DNA of 64,000 nt. Source: Pseudomonas viridiflava (GTDB lineage: Bacteria; Pseudomonadota; Gammaproteobacteria; Pseudomonadales; Pseudomonadaceae). Under the pieces are notes generated by a model. The model did no database searches, had not been told where the DNA came from, and saw only the letters and a list, made by a program, of their open reading frames with translations. Positions 54,170-63,407 of this stretch are shown here, in pieces (positions within the stretch are counted from its first letter, which is position 1; every line of letters starts with the position of its first letter). The position numbers were made by a program, and so were the translations under genes. The DNA is taken from positions 354,325 to 418,324 of the forward strand of contig NZ_LKEH01000027.1 in the NCBI RefSeq assembly GCF_001642795.1. The letters run 5' to 3'.

Positions 54170-54811
54170 GTGAGCAAACATGAAATAAACGTCATCCGGG
54201 CATTGCAGGCAGCTTTTCTGATTGTTGTTGTACTGCTGGGCTGGGCACCGCTGGATCGAAAGACATGGTTGATGGAAAACAGCGTGGTAGCCCTGTGCGC
54301 TGCAGCGCTTTGGTTCTGTCGTCACAGGTTTTATTGGACAACAAGGTCCTGGGCACTGGTGCTGGCTTTCGTAGGCCTGCATGAAGTCGGCACGCACTTC
54401 ACCTATCCGCAGGTGCCCTATGACCCTGCGATCCATAAGATGACGGGTGTCAGCATCGATCAATTATTCGGCTGGCAACGCAATCAATATGACCGCTTTG
54501 TGCATCTGGCCTACGGGTTACTTGGCGCCCTGCCCTTGCGCGAAATCGTGACGGTCAAATGCAGGCTTCAGGGTGCCGGGGCGTCACTGATTGCCTGGTC
54601 GCTGGTGCTGTCCACTTCAATGCTTTACGAGCTGATGGAATGGATCGGCGGCGCATCGTTCGGTCAGGGTGGATCAGCATTCGTGGGGGCGCAGGATGAT
54701 TTCTGGGATGCACAGAAGGACATGGCCGCCGCTGCAGCGGGGTCGCTTCTGGTGCTGATCTGCAGAGGTCACGCGATACGCGAGAAAACCGGGATCACCA
54801 AGCCTGCGTGA
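54170..54811 (+). CDS. DUF2238 membrane protein (YjdF-like)
   Basis: This 213-residue protein has about six membrane helices and the DUF2238 pattern HEVGTHFTYPQVPYD, NQYDRFVHLAYGL and YELMEWIGG, with conserved Asp, His and Glu in the membrane plane. A nearly ideal AGGAGG lies 8 bases before the GTG start at 54170. The family is common in bacteria and its function is unknown. It converges with a LysR gene after 13 bases. Confidence 0.8.
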   Translation: MSKHEINVIRALQAAFLIVVVLLGWAPLDRKTWLMENSVVALCAAALWFCRHRFYWTTRSWALVLAFVGLHEVGTHFTYPQVPYDPAIHKMTGVSIDQLFGWQRNQYDRFVHLAYGLLGALPLREIVTVKCRLQGAGASLIAWSLVLSTSMLYELMEWIGGASFGQGGSAFVGAQDDFWDAQKDMAAAAAGSLLVLICRGHAIREKTGITKPA

Positions 54812-54824
54812 CAGTTGTCTGGTG

Positions 54825-55721
54825 TCAGTCAGATGCCAAAGCCGCCTGCATCCTGCCAAGAAAGATCTCTTCGGCCGGGTTGCGGACCTGATGGGCGCTC
54901 CACATCAACATGACCGACACCTCGCATACGCGTGATTCAGGCACCAGTCTTCGCAGCAAACCCTGCGCCTCGTACTCCCGGCACAGGTGCTCGGAAAGAG
55001 CGCCAATGCCTATGCCTGCCAGCACCATGCGCAGCACTTCTCCGGTGTTCGAGGATGACGCAGCTATTTGCTGACGGATGTACGGGTTGCCGTAATGTGC
55101 TGACAAAGGAGACACCATGCCACCCAGCGACTCGCCGGAAAAGCTGACGAATCGTGCGGACTTCAGGTGTTCGATCGTCACCGTTTCCTCATGAAACAGC
55201 GGATGAGCATGACTGCAGTAGAAAAACACCTGCTCACGGCTCATCAGGCACTGTTTGATATCAACCTCCCCGGGCTGGTTGATGCCTATGCCGAACGAGG
55301 CTGTATTTCGGTGAAGTGCACTGACGATTTCCTGCGTCATAGCGACTTCGATATTGAAGCTAATGCCGGGATACATGGTGTGCATGTCCCTCAGAACCCT
55401 ATCGTACTCCGGACTTTCGACACCGCTGACAGTCAGCAGGCGAATGACGCCTTTGACGGCCCCCGCTTCACTGCCGACAACTTCATCGATTTCCCGAATG
55501 CTTTGCCTGGCTGCCAGTGCGATTTTCAATACCGACACGCCGGCTTCGGTCAATTCAAATCGATGGCTGTCCCGCTCGATCAAGGTGCTTTCCAGCTGCT
55601 CTTCAAGACGCTTGATGGCCTGGCTGACAGCAGGCTGAGACAAGTTGAGCCGCGATGCCCCCTTGCTGATGCTTTTCTCGATGGCGACGGCACTGAATGT
55701 CTTGAGCAGGTTCCAGTCCAT
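54825..55721 (-). CDS. LysR-family regulator
   Basis: From the ATG at 55721 this gives 298 residues. MDWNLLKTFSAVAIEKSISKG is a standard LysR start and the helix-turn-helix covers about 15-60 (LNLSQPAVSQAIKRLEEQLE). An ATG 20 codons upstream (55781) would add a charged non-conserved leader and has no ribosome-binding site. It is divergent from the class II aldolase gene, 173 bases apart, and is the likely regulator of it. Its ligand is unknown. Confidence 0.87.
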   Translation of the reverse strand: MDWNLLKTFSAVAIEKSISKGASRLNLSQPAVSQAIKRLEEQLESTLIERDSHRFELTEAGVSVLKIALAARQSIREIDEVVGSEAGAVKGVIRLLTVSGVESPEYDRVLRDMHTMYPGISFNIEVAMTQEIVSALHRNTASFGIGINQPGEVDIKQCLMSREQVFFYCSHAHPLFHEETVTIEHLKSARFVSFSGESLGGMVSPLSAHYGNPYIRQQIAASSSNTGEVLRMVLAGIGIGALSEHLCREYEAQGLLRRLVPESRVCEVSVMLMWSAHQVRNPAEEIFLGRMQAALASD

Positions 55722-55894
55722 ACGCTCACTGACAGAGCGAGGCTCGCTTGAACTCACCCGATTGTTCGGTCTGAAACCCATGGGCTATGGCTCATATTGG
55801 TTGATGCAATACACAACATAACAAAATGTGAATAGGCAGCCTGATCGTCTTTTCATAGGGTGCGGGCAGCAACCACCATCACGAGCCTGACGCA

Positions 55895-56650
55895 ATGAAA
55901 ACGTTTGAAAGTATGTCTCCACAGGAATGGTCGACCCGATGTGATCTGGCAGCACTTTTTCGACTGCTGGCGTATTACCGCATGACAGACCTGGTCGACT
56001 CCCATGCCTCGGCCTGCATCCCCGGCCAGCCCGATGTATTTCTCATCAACCGATACGGCGTACCGTTCGAGAAAATGCGTGCCAGTGATCTGGTCAAGGT
56101 CGGTTTTGACGGTGAACCAGTGCCATCGGCCGACCGCTCGGAGACGCTCAATGTTGCCGGTGCCGTGATCCACTCCTCGGTTCATGCAGCCCGGCCTGAC
56201 ATGAACTGCGTGATCCACACCCATACCGCAGCAGGCATCGCCGTCTCGACACTCGAGGAAGGCCTGCCGCCCCTGTCCCAGCACGCCATGAAGTTTTACG
56301 GTCGTCTCGCCTATCACACCTACGGCTCTTTTATAGATACGCAACAGGAACAGCAGAACATGCTTGATAGCCTGGGGGATTCCAGCGCCATGCTTTTGCG
56401 CAATCATGGGATCATCGTCGGCGGACGTACCATCGGTGAAGCCTTCCACAGTGTTTACATGCTGGAACGGGCCTGTCAGATCCACGTCACCATCAGAAGC
56501 ATGAATCAGAACATCGTCACGCCTGATCCTGATACCTGCAGAAAGACCAGCGATACCTTTGCCGACGACTACGACAGTGGAATCGTCGCGCTGGCATGGC
56601 AAGGTGGATTGCAGATCATCGCCTCTCAGAAAGACCAGTACTGCTGCTGA
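55895..56650 (+). CDS. Class II aldolase/adducin-family protein
   Basis: This 251-residue protein has the zinc-binding histidines of class II aldolases in CVIHTHTAAG (HTH) and the later His in LLRNHGIIVGG, with ASACIPGQPDVFLINRYG at the active-site start. Family members cleave fuculose- or ribulose-phosphates or decarboxylate small acids. It converges with the aldehyde dehydrogenase operon. Substrate not predictable. Confidence 0.84.
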   Translation: MKTFESMSPQEWSTRCDLAALFRLLAYYRMTDLVDSHASACIPGQPDVFLINRYGVPFEKMRASDLVKVGFDGEPVPSADRSETLNVAGAVIHSSVHAARPDMNCVIHTHTAAGIAVSTLEEGLPPLSQHAMKFYGRLAYHTYGSFIDTQQEQQNMLDSLGDSSAMLLRNHGIIVGGRTIGEAFHSVYMLERACQIHVTIRSMNQNIVTPDPDTCRKTSDTFADDYDSGIVALAWQGGLQIIASQKDQYCC

Positions 56651-56683
56651 TTCATCTGCCGTGGTTCTCTTGAAACAGACGAC

Positions 56684-58111
56684 TTATCCGCACCGCGTCA
56701 CATGCTTGACCGATTGATACGCCCCAAGTCCCCAAGGCCCGAGTTCACGCCCGATGCCACTGCCCTTGGTGCCGCCCCAGGACGTTTCGACGAACACGGC
56801 CTGGATCGAATTGATCCAGACGTGGCCGACCTCCAGCGCATCGGCCACTCGCTCGGCGCGCTGGATGTCTGCGCTGGCCACCGTGGCGACCAGACCGAAA
56901 CGGCTGTCGTTGGCAAGCGCAATGGCTTCATCTTCAGTGTTGAAACGCCGAGTGCAGAGCACCGGGCCGAAGATCTCTTCGGTCCACAACCGGCTGCTGT
57001 CCGGCACTTCGGTGTACAGCGTAGGGCTGACAAACCAGCCCTGCCCTTGCTGGTTTGCTTTCCCGCCTGCCAGACACGTCAGTCCCTCTTGTTCGGCGAT
57101 TGCAAAATATTCGTGGACCTTTCGCCACTGCGCCTGACTGGTCAGCGGACCCATGTCCACTTCGTCGACCAGAGGATTACCCACACGCATGTTCTGAAAA
57201 GCAACCTGCAGACGCGGAATCAGCGCCTCGGCGATCCCCTCCTGGATCAGCAACCGTGAGGTGGCCGAGCACATTTGTCCGGCGTTCCAGCAGATACCGG
57301 CAACGATCCACTCCACAGCCTGATCCGGGTCACAATCGTCGAACACGATGAACGCCGATTTGCCGCCCAGCTCCAGCGTCACTGGCCGACAGTACGCTGC
57401 CGAGTTGCGCATCACCTGAACGCCCACGGCGTTGCTGCCGGTGAACGACAACTTGTCCAGACCCGCGTGTTCGCTCAGCGCCGCGCCGGTATCTGCCTTG
57501 CCGTTGACGATGTTCAGCACGCCAGTGGGCAAACCCACGTGTTCGGCGATTTGCGCATACGCGAGCTCGACCAGTGGGGTTATCTCCGAGGGCTTGAGGA
57601 TCACAGTGCAACCCGCTGCCAGGGCTGGGGCCAGCTTCCAGGCGCTGGTCACCAGCGGAAAATTCCACGGCACGATCAGGCCGACCACGCCCACCGCTTC
57701 AAGACGCGTGCGAGAGGTGAAACCAGGCACCGGTAGTTGCACGTCGCGATGTGAGGCCTGGATTTCAATCAAGTTGGCGTAGTAATTGAACGTCGCCACC
57801 GCATCGTCCAGATCCACCTCGGCCTCATGGCGAGGTTTACCGTTGTTGCGCATCTGCAATTCGATCAATGCTTCGCGACGCTCGGCAAGCTGATCGGCAA
57901 AACCGCGCAGTATAGAGGCCCGATGGGTGATGGTCGTTGCCTTCCAGGCGGGTAACGCAGCCCGCGCAGCTGTCACGGCCTGATCAACCTGCGCAGGGCT
58001 CGCCGACACCAGCTCTGCGAATGGCTCGCCAAGGGAAGGATCGTAGACCGTGAGAACATTGTTGCCCTCGCCTGCCTGCCACTGACCATTGATGTAATGC
58101 GGGGTATTCAT
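56684..58111 (-). CDS. Aldehyde dehydrogenase
   Basis: This 475-residue NAD(P)-dependent enzyme has the catalytic Cys281 in GQMCSATSRLL, the general base Glu247 in LELGGKSAFIV, and the Asn150 of PWNFPL. It is closest in pattern to betaine-aldehyde and omega-aminoaldehyde dehydrogenases. It is last in the operon, 48 bases after the ThDP decarboxylase, and so probably oxidises that enzyme's aldehyde product (4-guanidinobutyraldehyde if the decarboxylase acts on 2-ketoarginine). The ATG at 58111 fits MNTPHYINGQW. Confidence 0.9.
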   Translation of the reverse strand: MNTPHYINGQWQAGEGNNVLTVYDPSLGEPFAELVSASPAQVDQAVTAARAALPAWKATTITHRASILRGFADQLAERREALIELQMRNNGKPRHEAEVDLDDAVATFNYYANLIEIQASHRDVQLPVPGFTSRTRLEAVGVVGLIVPWNFPLVTSAWKLAPALAAGCTVILKPSEITPLVELAYAQIAEHVGLPTGVLNIVNGKADTGAALSEHAGLDKLSFTGSNAVGVQVMRNSAAYCRPVTLELGGKSAFIVFDDCDPDQAVEWIVAGICWNAGQMCSATSRLLIQEGIAEALIPRLQVAFQNMRVGNPLVDEVDMGPLTSQAQWRKVHEYFAIAEQEGLTCLAGGKANQQGQGWFVSPTLYTEVPDSSRLWTEEIFGPVLCTRRFNTEDEAIALANDSRFGLVATVASADIQRAERVADALEVGHVWINSIQAVFVETSWGGTKGSGIGRELGPWGLGAYQSVKHVTRCG

Positions 58112-58159
58112 CGGGCACTGCTCCTTGAAACGGGATTGCAAAGGTCCGGCTTTCGGGGT

Positions 58160-59761
58160 TCAGGGGGCAAACGGCGGCGCTTCGTTGACCTCGATGATCA
58201 ACGGCCGATCGCCTGGAGCCTGGCGCAACAGCGTTTGCAGGTGCGCGTGGTCGAGGGCGCGTTCGGCCAGGCAGCCAAAGCCTCGGGCGATGGTCACAAA
58301 ATCCGGGGTATAGATGTCCACGCCCAGCGGGGTGATGTCGCGCCGTTCCATGTAGCGCTTGATCTCGCCGTAGCCCTGGTTATTCCACAGCAGCACGATA
58401 ATCCCGACTCGCGCTTCCACGGCGCTGGCCAGTTCCGGCAGCGTGAACTGAATGCCGCCGTCACCCATCAGGCTGATCACAGGCACTGTCGGGTCAGCCA
58501 GCTTTGCGCCGATGGCGGCTGGCAGGCCATAACCCAGCGTGCCGTAGCCGGTCGATGCGTTGAACCAGCGCCGTGGGCTGTCGAGGTCGACCAGATGATT
58601 GCCGCTGTAGACGGTCTGGGTCGAATCACCGACAAAGCGTGCGTCAGGCAGCACTTCAAGGATGCAGTCGAACAATCGCCGGTAATGCGCCCAGCCGCTG
58701 AAGTCCTCGACCAGTTGTTTTCGAACCTGCGTCGCCTGTTGTGCGCCTGGGCTGTCGATACGGGGAATCCGGGACGGCAAGGCGTCCAGCAGCGCCTTCA
58801 TGGCCAGTCGCGCGTCACTGACAATCGAAAGGTTCGGCGGATGGTTGCGGGTCAGTTGCGTGGGGTCGATATCGATGCGAATCAGCTCGCCGCCAATCCG
58901 GAAGTTGCCGTCGAACACCATGTCATAGTCGGTTTCGCCCAGTTCCGTGCCGATGGCCAGCACCACATCGGCGCCCAGCGCCAATTGCCGTACCGGAATC
59001 AGTGACTGGTTGCTGCCGATCAACAATAGATGGTCGCTCGCCAGCAATCCCTTGGCATTGATGGTCAGCGCCGTCGGGGCGTCAAGACGTATGGCCAGTT
59101 CGCTTGCCTCGATTGCCGCGTCCACACAGCCGCCCCCCAGCAACAGCAGCGGCTTTTGGGCCTTCTGAAGACGTTCGGCAACTTCATGAATCGCTACCGG
59201 GTCCGGCGCTGGGCGAGCGACCACTTTGCGCGGGCGCACCTGCAAGTGATCGGCAGTTGCGGTAATGATGTCCAGCGGCAATTCGATGTGCACCGGTCGC
59301 GGCCGCTGGCTGTCGAACACCGCAAAGGCCCTGTCCAGTACGTCAGGCAGTTCATCGACGTCCATCAGCCTATGGCTGAACGCGCTGACACCCGCGACCA
59401 TGGCGCGCTGATCCGGCAGTTCGTGCAGGTAGCCGTTGCCCATTCCCAAACGGGAGCGCTCGTTGACGCTGGAGATCACCAGCATCGGAATCGAATCGGC
59501 GTAGGCCTGGCCCATCGCGGTCAGGATGTTGGTCATGCCCGGCCCGGTGATGATGAAACAGACGCCGGGCTTGCCATTGACCCGCGCATAACCGTCGGCC
59601 ATGAACCCTGCGCCCTGTTCATGACGCGGGGTGATGTGGCGAATGCTGCTGGCGGGCAGTCCGCGATACAGCTCGACGGTGTGCACGCCGGGAATGCCGA
59701 ATACGGTATCGACGTCCCAGGCTTGAAGCTGTTTGACTAGAAACTCGCCACAGGTGGTCAT
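58160..59761 (-). CDS. ThDP-dependent decarboxylase, probable 5-guanidino-2-oxopentanoate type
   Basis: This 533-residue protein is of the acetolactate synthase fold. The catalytic Glu48 lies in [15 protein letters not shown], and the ThDP-binding [12 protein letters not shown]...WNNQGYG is intact. It resembles AruI-like 2-ketoarginine decarboxylases, which yield 4-guanidinobutyraldehyde in the arginine transaminase pathway. It overlaps the transporter stop by four bases (ATGA) and precedes an aldehyde dehydrogenase, the natural next step. An arginine aminotransferase is not in the window. Benzoylformate or other 2-oxoacid substrates remain possible. Confidence 0.82.
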   Translation of the reverse strand: MTTCGEFLVKQLQAWDVDTVFGIPGVHTVELYRGLPASSIRHITPRHEQGAGFMADGYARVNGKPGVCFIITGPGMTNILTAMGQAYADSIPMLVISSVNERSRLGMGNGYLHELPDQRAMVAGVSAFSHRLMDVDELPDVLDRAFAVFDSQRPRPVHIELPLDIITATADHLQVRPRKVVARPAPDPVAIHEVAERLQKAQKPLLLLGGGCVDAAIEASELAIRLDAPTALTINAKGLLASDHLLLIGSNQSLIPVRQLALGADVVLAIGTELGETDYDMVFDGNFRIGGELIRIDIDPTQLTRNHPPNLSIVSDARLAMKALLDALPSRIPRIDSPGAQQATQVRKQLVEDFSGWAHYRRLFDCILEVLPDARFVGDSTQTVYSGNHLVDLDSPRRWFNASTGYGTLGYGLPAAIGAKLADPTVPVISLMGDGGIQFTLPELASAVEARVGIIVLLWNNQGYGEIKRYMERRDITPLGVDIYTPDFVTIARGFGCLAERALDHAHLQTLLRQAPGDRPLIIEVNEAPPFAP

Positions 59762-61275
59762 GCTATCGCCTCCTGTTCCAGGCCAATGAAGCGGCGTACC
59801 CGTTCGTGGCCTTCGCTGCGGATCTCGGCGGGTGAGGCGTCGGCGGCCACATGACCGTTTTCCATGAACACGATGCGGTCGGAAATCGACAGCGCGAAAT
59901 CCATCTCGTGAGTCACGATCAGCATGGTCATGCCCTCTTCCGCCAGGTCACGAATGACATTGAGCACATCGCCCACCAGCTCTGGGTCGAGTGCCGAGGT
60001 TGGTTCGTCGAACAGCATGATGTCCGGCTCCATCGCCAGTGCGCGGGCAATGGCGACCCGCTGTTGCTGACCGCCCGACAATTGATGCGGGTACTTGTCA
60101 GCGTGGGCCAGCAAGCCTACCCGGTCGAGCAACGCATGGCCTTTGCGGCGCAGTTCACTGGAGCTGGCGAGCCCGTGGTAACGCGGGGCCAGAATCACGT
60201 TGTCGAGGATGGTGCGGTGCGGAAACAGGTTGAAGTTCTGGAACACCATGCCGATGCGCCGAATGCCCTGACGGATTACCGGGGAGTCGGGGTGCTTGCC
60301 AGCGGCGATGAAGTCATTGCCGAACAGCACGATTTCGCCCTTGTCGATGCTTTCCAGATTGTTGACCGTACGAATCAGTGAAGTCTTGCCGGAGCCTGAC
60401 GGCCCGATGATGGAAATCACTTCACCGGGGCGTACGGTCAGATCAATGCCTTTGAGCACTTCATGATTGCCGTAGCGCTTGTGAATGCTGCGCAGCAACA
60501 GCGCATCCGGTTGTCCGGGTATCTTCTGAACTGGAGGCTTGCCCTTCGCCGCCGGTTGACGAAGCGCGGCCGACTGACTGTCGTCCAGCGTCTGGGCGTT
60601 CTTGCGAGACAGATCAAGGTGCCGCTCGGCCCACTGCAACAGCCAGCCGAACACGGTGACGATCAGCACGTAATACACGGCCACTGCGGCGAGGGTCTCC
60701 AGCACCAGGAAGTTCTGCGCGTAAAGACGCTGGCCCACCAGCAGCAACTCGTTCAACGAAATGACCGACACCAGCGAGGTGAGTTTGACGATGGTGACGT
60801 ATTCGTTGGTCAGTGTCGGCAGTGCAATGCGGATGGCCTGCGGAATGATCACCAGCCGCTGGGCGCCAAGCCCGCGAATACCCAGAGCCTTGGCCGCTTC
60901 ACGCTGGCCCTTGAGCACCGACAGCAGTCCGCCGCGATGGATCTCGGCCATGTACGCGGTTTCGGTCAGCACCAGTGCGATAAGCCCTGAGTAGAAAGGC
61001 TGGGACAAGACGCTGCCGGTCGATGGGAACAGCTGCGGCAGGTTGTAGACGAACACCAGCAGCACCAGTAAAGGGATGCTGCGAAACAGCCACACATAAA
61101 AGTTGGCGGGTATGCGCAGCCATGCGTGGCTGGACAGCTTGGCGCTGGCCAGCACAAAGCCCAGCGCAAGCCCGAGCGTCCATGCCAGGGTGCTCAACTG
61201 AACCACCGTGACGCAGGCTTTCCAGAAAGCGGAAAACGAAAACAGCGAGAAAAAATAAGCCCAATCGAATGCCAT
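59758..61275 (-). CDS. Polar amino-acid ABC transporter, permease and ATPase fused
   Basis: This 505-residue fusion has a HisM/GlnP-like permease at residues 1-220 (EAA loop [10 protein letters not shown] at about 126-135). A linker of about 35 residues follows, then a GlnQ-like ATPase from 258. Walker A is GPSGSGKTS at 291-299, with [15 protein letters not shown] and [12 protein letters not shown] after it. These two parts are normally separate proteins. GAGG lies 5 bases before the ATG at 61275. It works with the periplasmic binding protein coded just upstream and overlaps the decarboxylase gene by four bases. Confidence 0.92.
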   Translation of the reverse strand: MAFDWAYFFSLFSFSAFWKACVTVVQLSTLAWTLGLALGFVLASAKLSSHAWLRIPANFYVWLFRSIPLLVLLVFVYNLPQLFPSTGSVLSQPFYSGLIALVLTETAYMAEIHRGGLLSVLKGQREAAKALGIRGLGAQRLVIIPQAIRIALPTLTNEYVTIVKLTSLVSVISLNELLLVGQRLYAQNFLVLETLAAVAVYYVLIVTVFGWLLQWAERHLDLSRKNAQTLDDSQSAALRQPAAKGKPPVQKIPGQPDALLLRSIHKRYGNHEVLKGIDLTVRPGEVISIIGPSGSGKTSLIRTVNNLESIDKGEIVLFGNDFIAAGKHPDSPVIRQGIRRIGMVFQNFNLFPHRTILDNVILAPRYHGLASSSELRRKGHALLDRVGLLAHADKYPHQLSGGQQQRVAIARALAMEPDIMLFDEPTSALDPELVGDVLNVIRDLAEEGMTMLIVTHEMDFALSISDRIVFMENGHVAADASPAEIRSEGHERVRRFIGLEQEAIA

Positions 61276-61401
61276 GTTGACCTCGGTGCAGCGGGTGAAG
61301 GTGATGGCCGGTGTAGCTGTGGCGTTGGAGAGCGAATGTCGCGTCGAGCGCAAGATTGCTGCTCAGCTGACAATGCGTAATTCATGGAACAAACGCATCT
61401 C

Positions 61402-61491
61402 CTGTGGGAGGCGGCTTGCCGGCGATGGCGTCAGTCCAGTCACTGCAGAGTTGTCTTCAACATCGCATCGCCGGCAAGCCGCCTCCCACAG
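61402..61491. repeat. REPIN: paired REP sequences in inverted orientation
   Basis: A 26-base arm at 61402-61427 (begins CTGTGGGAGGCGGCTTGCC) is repeated as its exact complement at 61466-61491, with 38 bases between. The core GTGGGAGGCGGCTTGCC is a Pseudomonas REP sequence. It lies within the operon, between the binding-protein and transporter genes. Confidence 0.87.
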
Positions 61492-61542
61492 TTGCGTATT
61501 TGCTGTGCGACCCGGTGGTTTCAGGAGCACAGCACCCTCGGC

Positions 61543-62337
61543 TCACGCAGGCTCAAGGTTGTACTTCTTGAGAATCTCGCTGTACTCGCTGCTTTTCTTC
61601 CACGCGTCCACCGCACTGCGCATCTTCTCCGCCAGTTCGGTATTACCCTTCTTCACGTAGATGCCCAGTGTCATTGGGTACAGCGCTTTCTGCGAGCTGA
61701 TCACAATACGGCCGCGGGCCTTGTCGATGATCATCTGGGCTGCGGCGGAGATTTCCAGGTGCGCCTGAATGTTGCCGGACATCAGTGCCTGGGACGCCTC
61801 GGCAGTGGTCGGAAATTCACTGATGGCGATCTCGCCCTTGTTCTGTTTGGCGCAGTAATCGGCGGACACGGCCTTGAGCTGGTTGATCCAGTTGGTGCCC
61901 TGTTGCAGGCCGACTTTCATGCCGCACAGGTCTTCAGGTTGCTGCGGCTTGGTCGTGTTGTCGCTGCGGACCATGATCGCGGCACCGACCTGCGCGTAAG
62001 GAATCGCTTCGGCCTGTTTGGTGCGCTCGTCAGTGATGTACATGCCCGAAATGATGGTGTCGAAGCGGTTGGCGTTCAGGCCCAGGATCAGGTTCGGAAA
62101 GCGCGTGTCGACGAACTCCACTTTCAGGCCGCCCAGCTGTTTGGCCAGCGCAGCGGAGACATCCGGGTCAAAACCGACCACCTTGTCGCCGTCGTAGGAC
62201 TCGAACGGCGGGTAAGAAATCTCCATGCCGACCTTGAGCGTGCCGGGTGTTGCCGTAGGCGCTGCATGAGCGGCACCGGCAAACAGGGTCAGACCCAGAA
62301 TCGAAGCGGCAAAGCGCGAAAGCGTGGTGTTTTGCAT
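61543..62337 (-). CDS. Amino-acid ABC transporter periplasmic binding protein
   Basis: This 264-residue protein has a signal peptide ending GAAHA near residue 24 and the family-3 binding fold: LKVGMEISYPPFESYDGDKV, then FDTIISGMYITDERTKQAE. This family binds polar amino acids such as arginine, lysine, histidine or glutamine. Two Cys in the second lobe (CGMKV, DYCAK) could form a disulfide. The ATG at 62337 has GGA 9 bases upstream and is preferred over the ATG at 62346, which sits on that site. It belongs with the fused transporter downstream. Confidence 0.9.
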   Translation of the reverse strand: MQNTTLSRFAASILGLTLFAGAAHAAPTATPGTLKVGMEISYPPFESYDGDKVVGFDPDVSAALAKQLGGLKVEFVDTRFPNLILGLNANRFDTIISGMYITDERTKQAEAIPYAQVGAAIMVRSDNTTKPQQPEDLCGMKVGLQQGTNWINQLKAVSADYCAKQNKGEIAISEFPTTAEASQALMSGNIQAHLEISAAAQMIIDKARGRIVISSQKALYPMTLGIYVKKGNTELAEKMRSAVDAWKKSSEYSEILKKYNLEPA

Positions 62338-62369
62338 AGTAGTCATTCCAGATTGAGGGAAACGGCAGA

Positions 62370-63407
62370 TCACGAAGTCACGCTCTGGTTTTTCAGGTGC
62401 CCGAAGCTTGATGGCTTTCTGGCGCGTTCCGGCAGGGCAATTTGCCCGCTGGCCACGCGCTGGCGAAGGTATTGATAGGTTTGCAAAGCCTGGGCCCACA
62501 TGTGCTCGCCGATGGCGATTTCCTCGTAGCCCTGCCCGGCTGCTGCGAATTGCGGCAAGGGTTTGATCAGCGTGTGGTAATCGCAGGCATAGAACAGCGG
62601 AAAGGAATAACGCTCTTGTTTGACCTTGCGCACCCGGTGCGCGGTGGCCACGAAGGCCCCGCTGGTCATGACCTCAAGCATGTCGCCGATGTTGACCACA
62701 AACGCATCCGGCAGCGGCGGTGCATCGATCCACTCGCCCTTTTCGTTCATGACTTCGAGTCCCGGCTGATCAGCCATAAGAATGGTGAAGCACTCGTAGT
62801 CGGTGTGGGCGCCGATGCCCGGTGCGTCTTCGGCGGTGGCGTCGAACGGGTAATGGATCAGGCGAAGTTTGGATGGCGGGAAACAGGCCATCTCATCGAA
62901 GTAATGCTCATCCAGCCCCAGCGCCAGGGCAAAGCCGCGAAACAGCTGACGCCCCAGGGCGAAGACAGCCTGGTAATAAGCCTGCACGGCGGTCTGAAAT
63001 CCGGGCAACGTCGGCCAGTCATTCGGACCCAGCAATGGCGTACCGGCGATCACGAGTGGGTTGTCGGCGGGCACTTCAAACCCGACATCGAACGCTTCCT
63101 TGTGGTCCGGCCTGCCCGTGCCGTACACCTCTTCACCTTCAGGCACGAAGCCCTTGTGAGTCTGCGAGGCACCGATGTAATGACGCATCTTGGCGTCGAT
63201 CGACTGGGCGAAATACTGCTCGGCGGCGCGGTGCAGGTTGTTGATCTGCGCAGGCTCGATACCGTGCCCGGTGATGTAAAGAAAGCCCACCTGACGGGCA
63301 GCCTCCCCCAGATGCTGAGCGACTGCCTGACGATCCTCCAGACGCTCGCTGAACAGCCCTTGGATATCGACCACAGGAATGTGCGTGAAAGCAGGACGTT
63401 CACTCAT
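62370..63407 (-). CDS. 2-oxoglutarate/Fe(II)-dependent oxygenase (isopenicillin N synthase-like)
   Basis: This 345-residue protein has the double-stranded beta-helix of the IPNS/DIOX family. Iron ligands are His201, Asp203 (GAHTDYE) and His257 (TAHRV); Arg266 and Ser268 (RYS) bind 2-oxoglutarate. An N-terminal DIOX_N domain begins IPVVDIQGL. The family includes ethylene-forming enzyme and plant homoarginine hydroxylases, which act on arginine-like substrates. In this operon an amino-acid hydroxylation step is plausible. It overlaps the isomerase gene by four bases and precedes the binding-protein gene by 32. Confidence 0.88.
   Translation of the reverse strand: MSERPAFTHIPVVDIQGLFSERLEDRQAVAQHLGEAARQVGFLYITGHGIEPAQINNLHRAAEQYFAQSIDAKMRHYIGASQTHKGFVPEGEEVYGTGRPDHKEAFDVGFEVPADNPLVIAGTPLLGPNDWPTLPGFQTAVQAYYQAVFALGRQLFRGFALALGLDEHYFDEMACFPPSKLRLIHYPFDATAEDAPGIGAHTDYECFTILMADQPGLEVMNEKGEWIDAPPLPDAFVVNIGDMLEVMTSGAFVATAHRVRKVKQERYSFPLFYACDYHTLIKPLPQFAAAGQGYEEIAIGEHMWAQALQTYQYLRQRVASGQIALPERARKPSSFGHLKNQSVTS

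Noticed and set aside
61384..62475. Plus-strand frame of 363 codons
   Set aside because: It is antisense to the binding-protein gene and runs through the REPIN; no domain seen.
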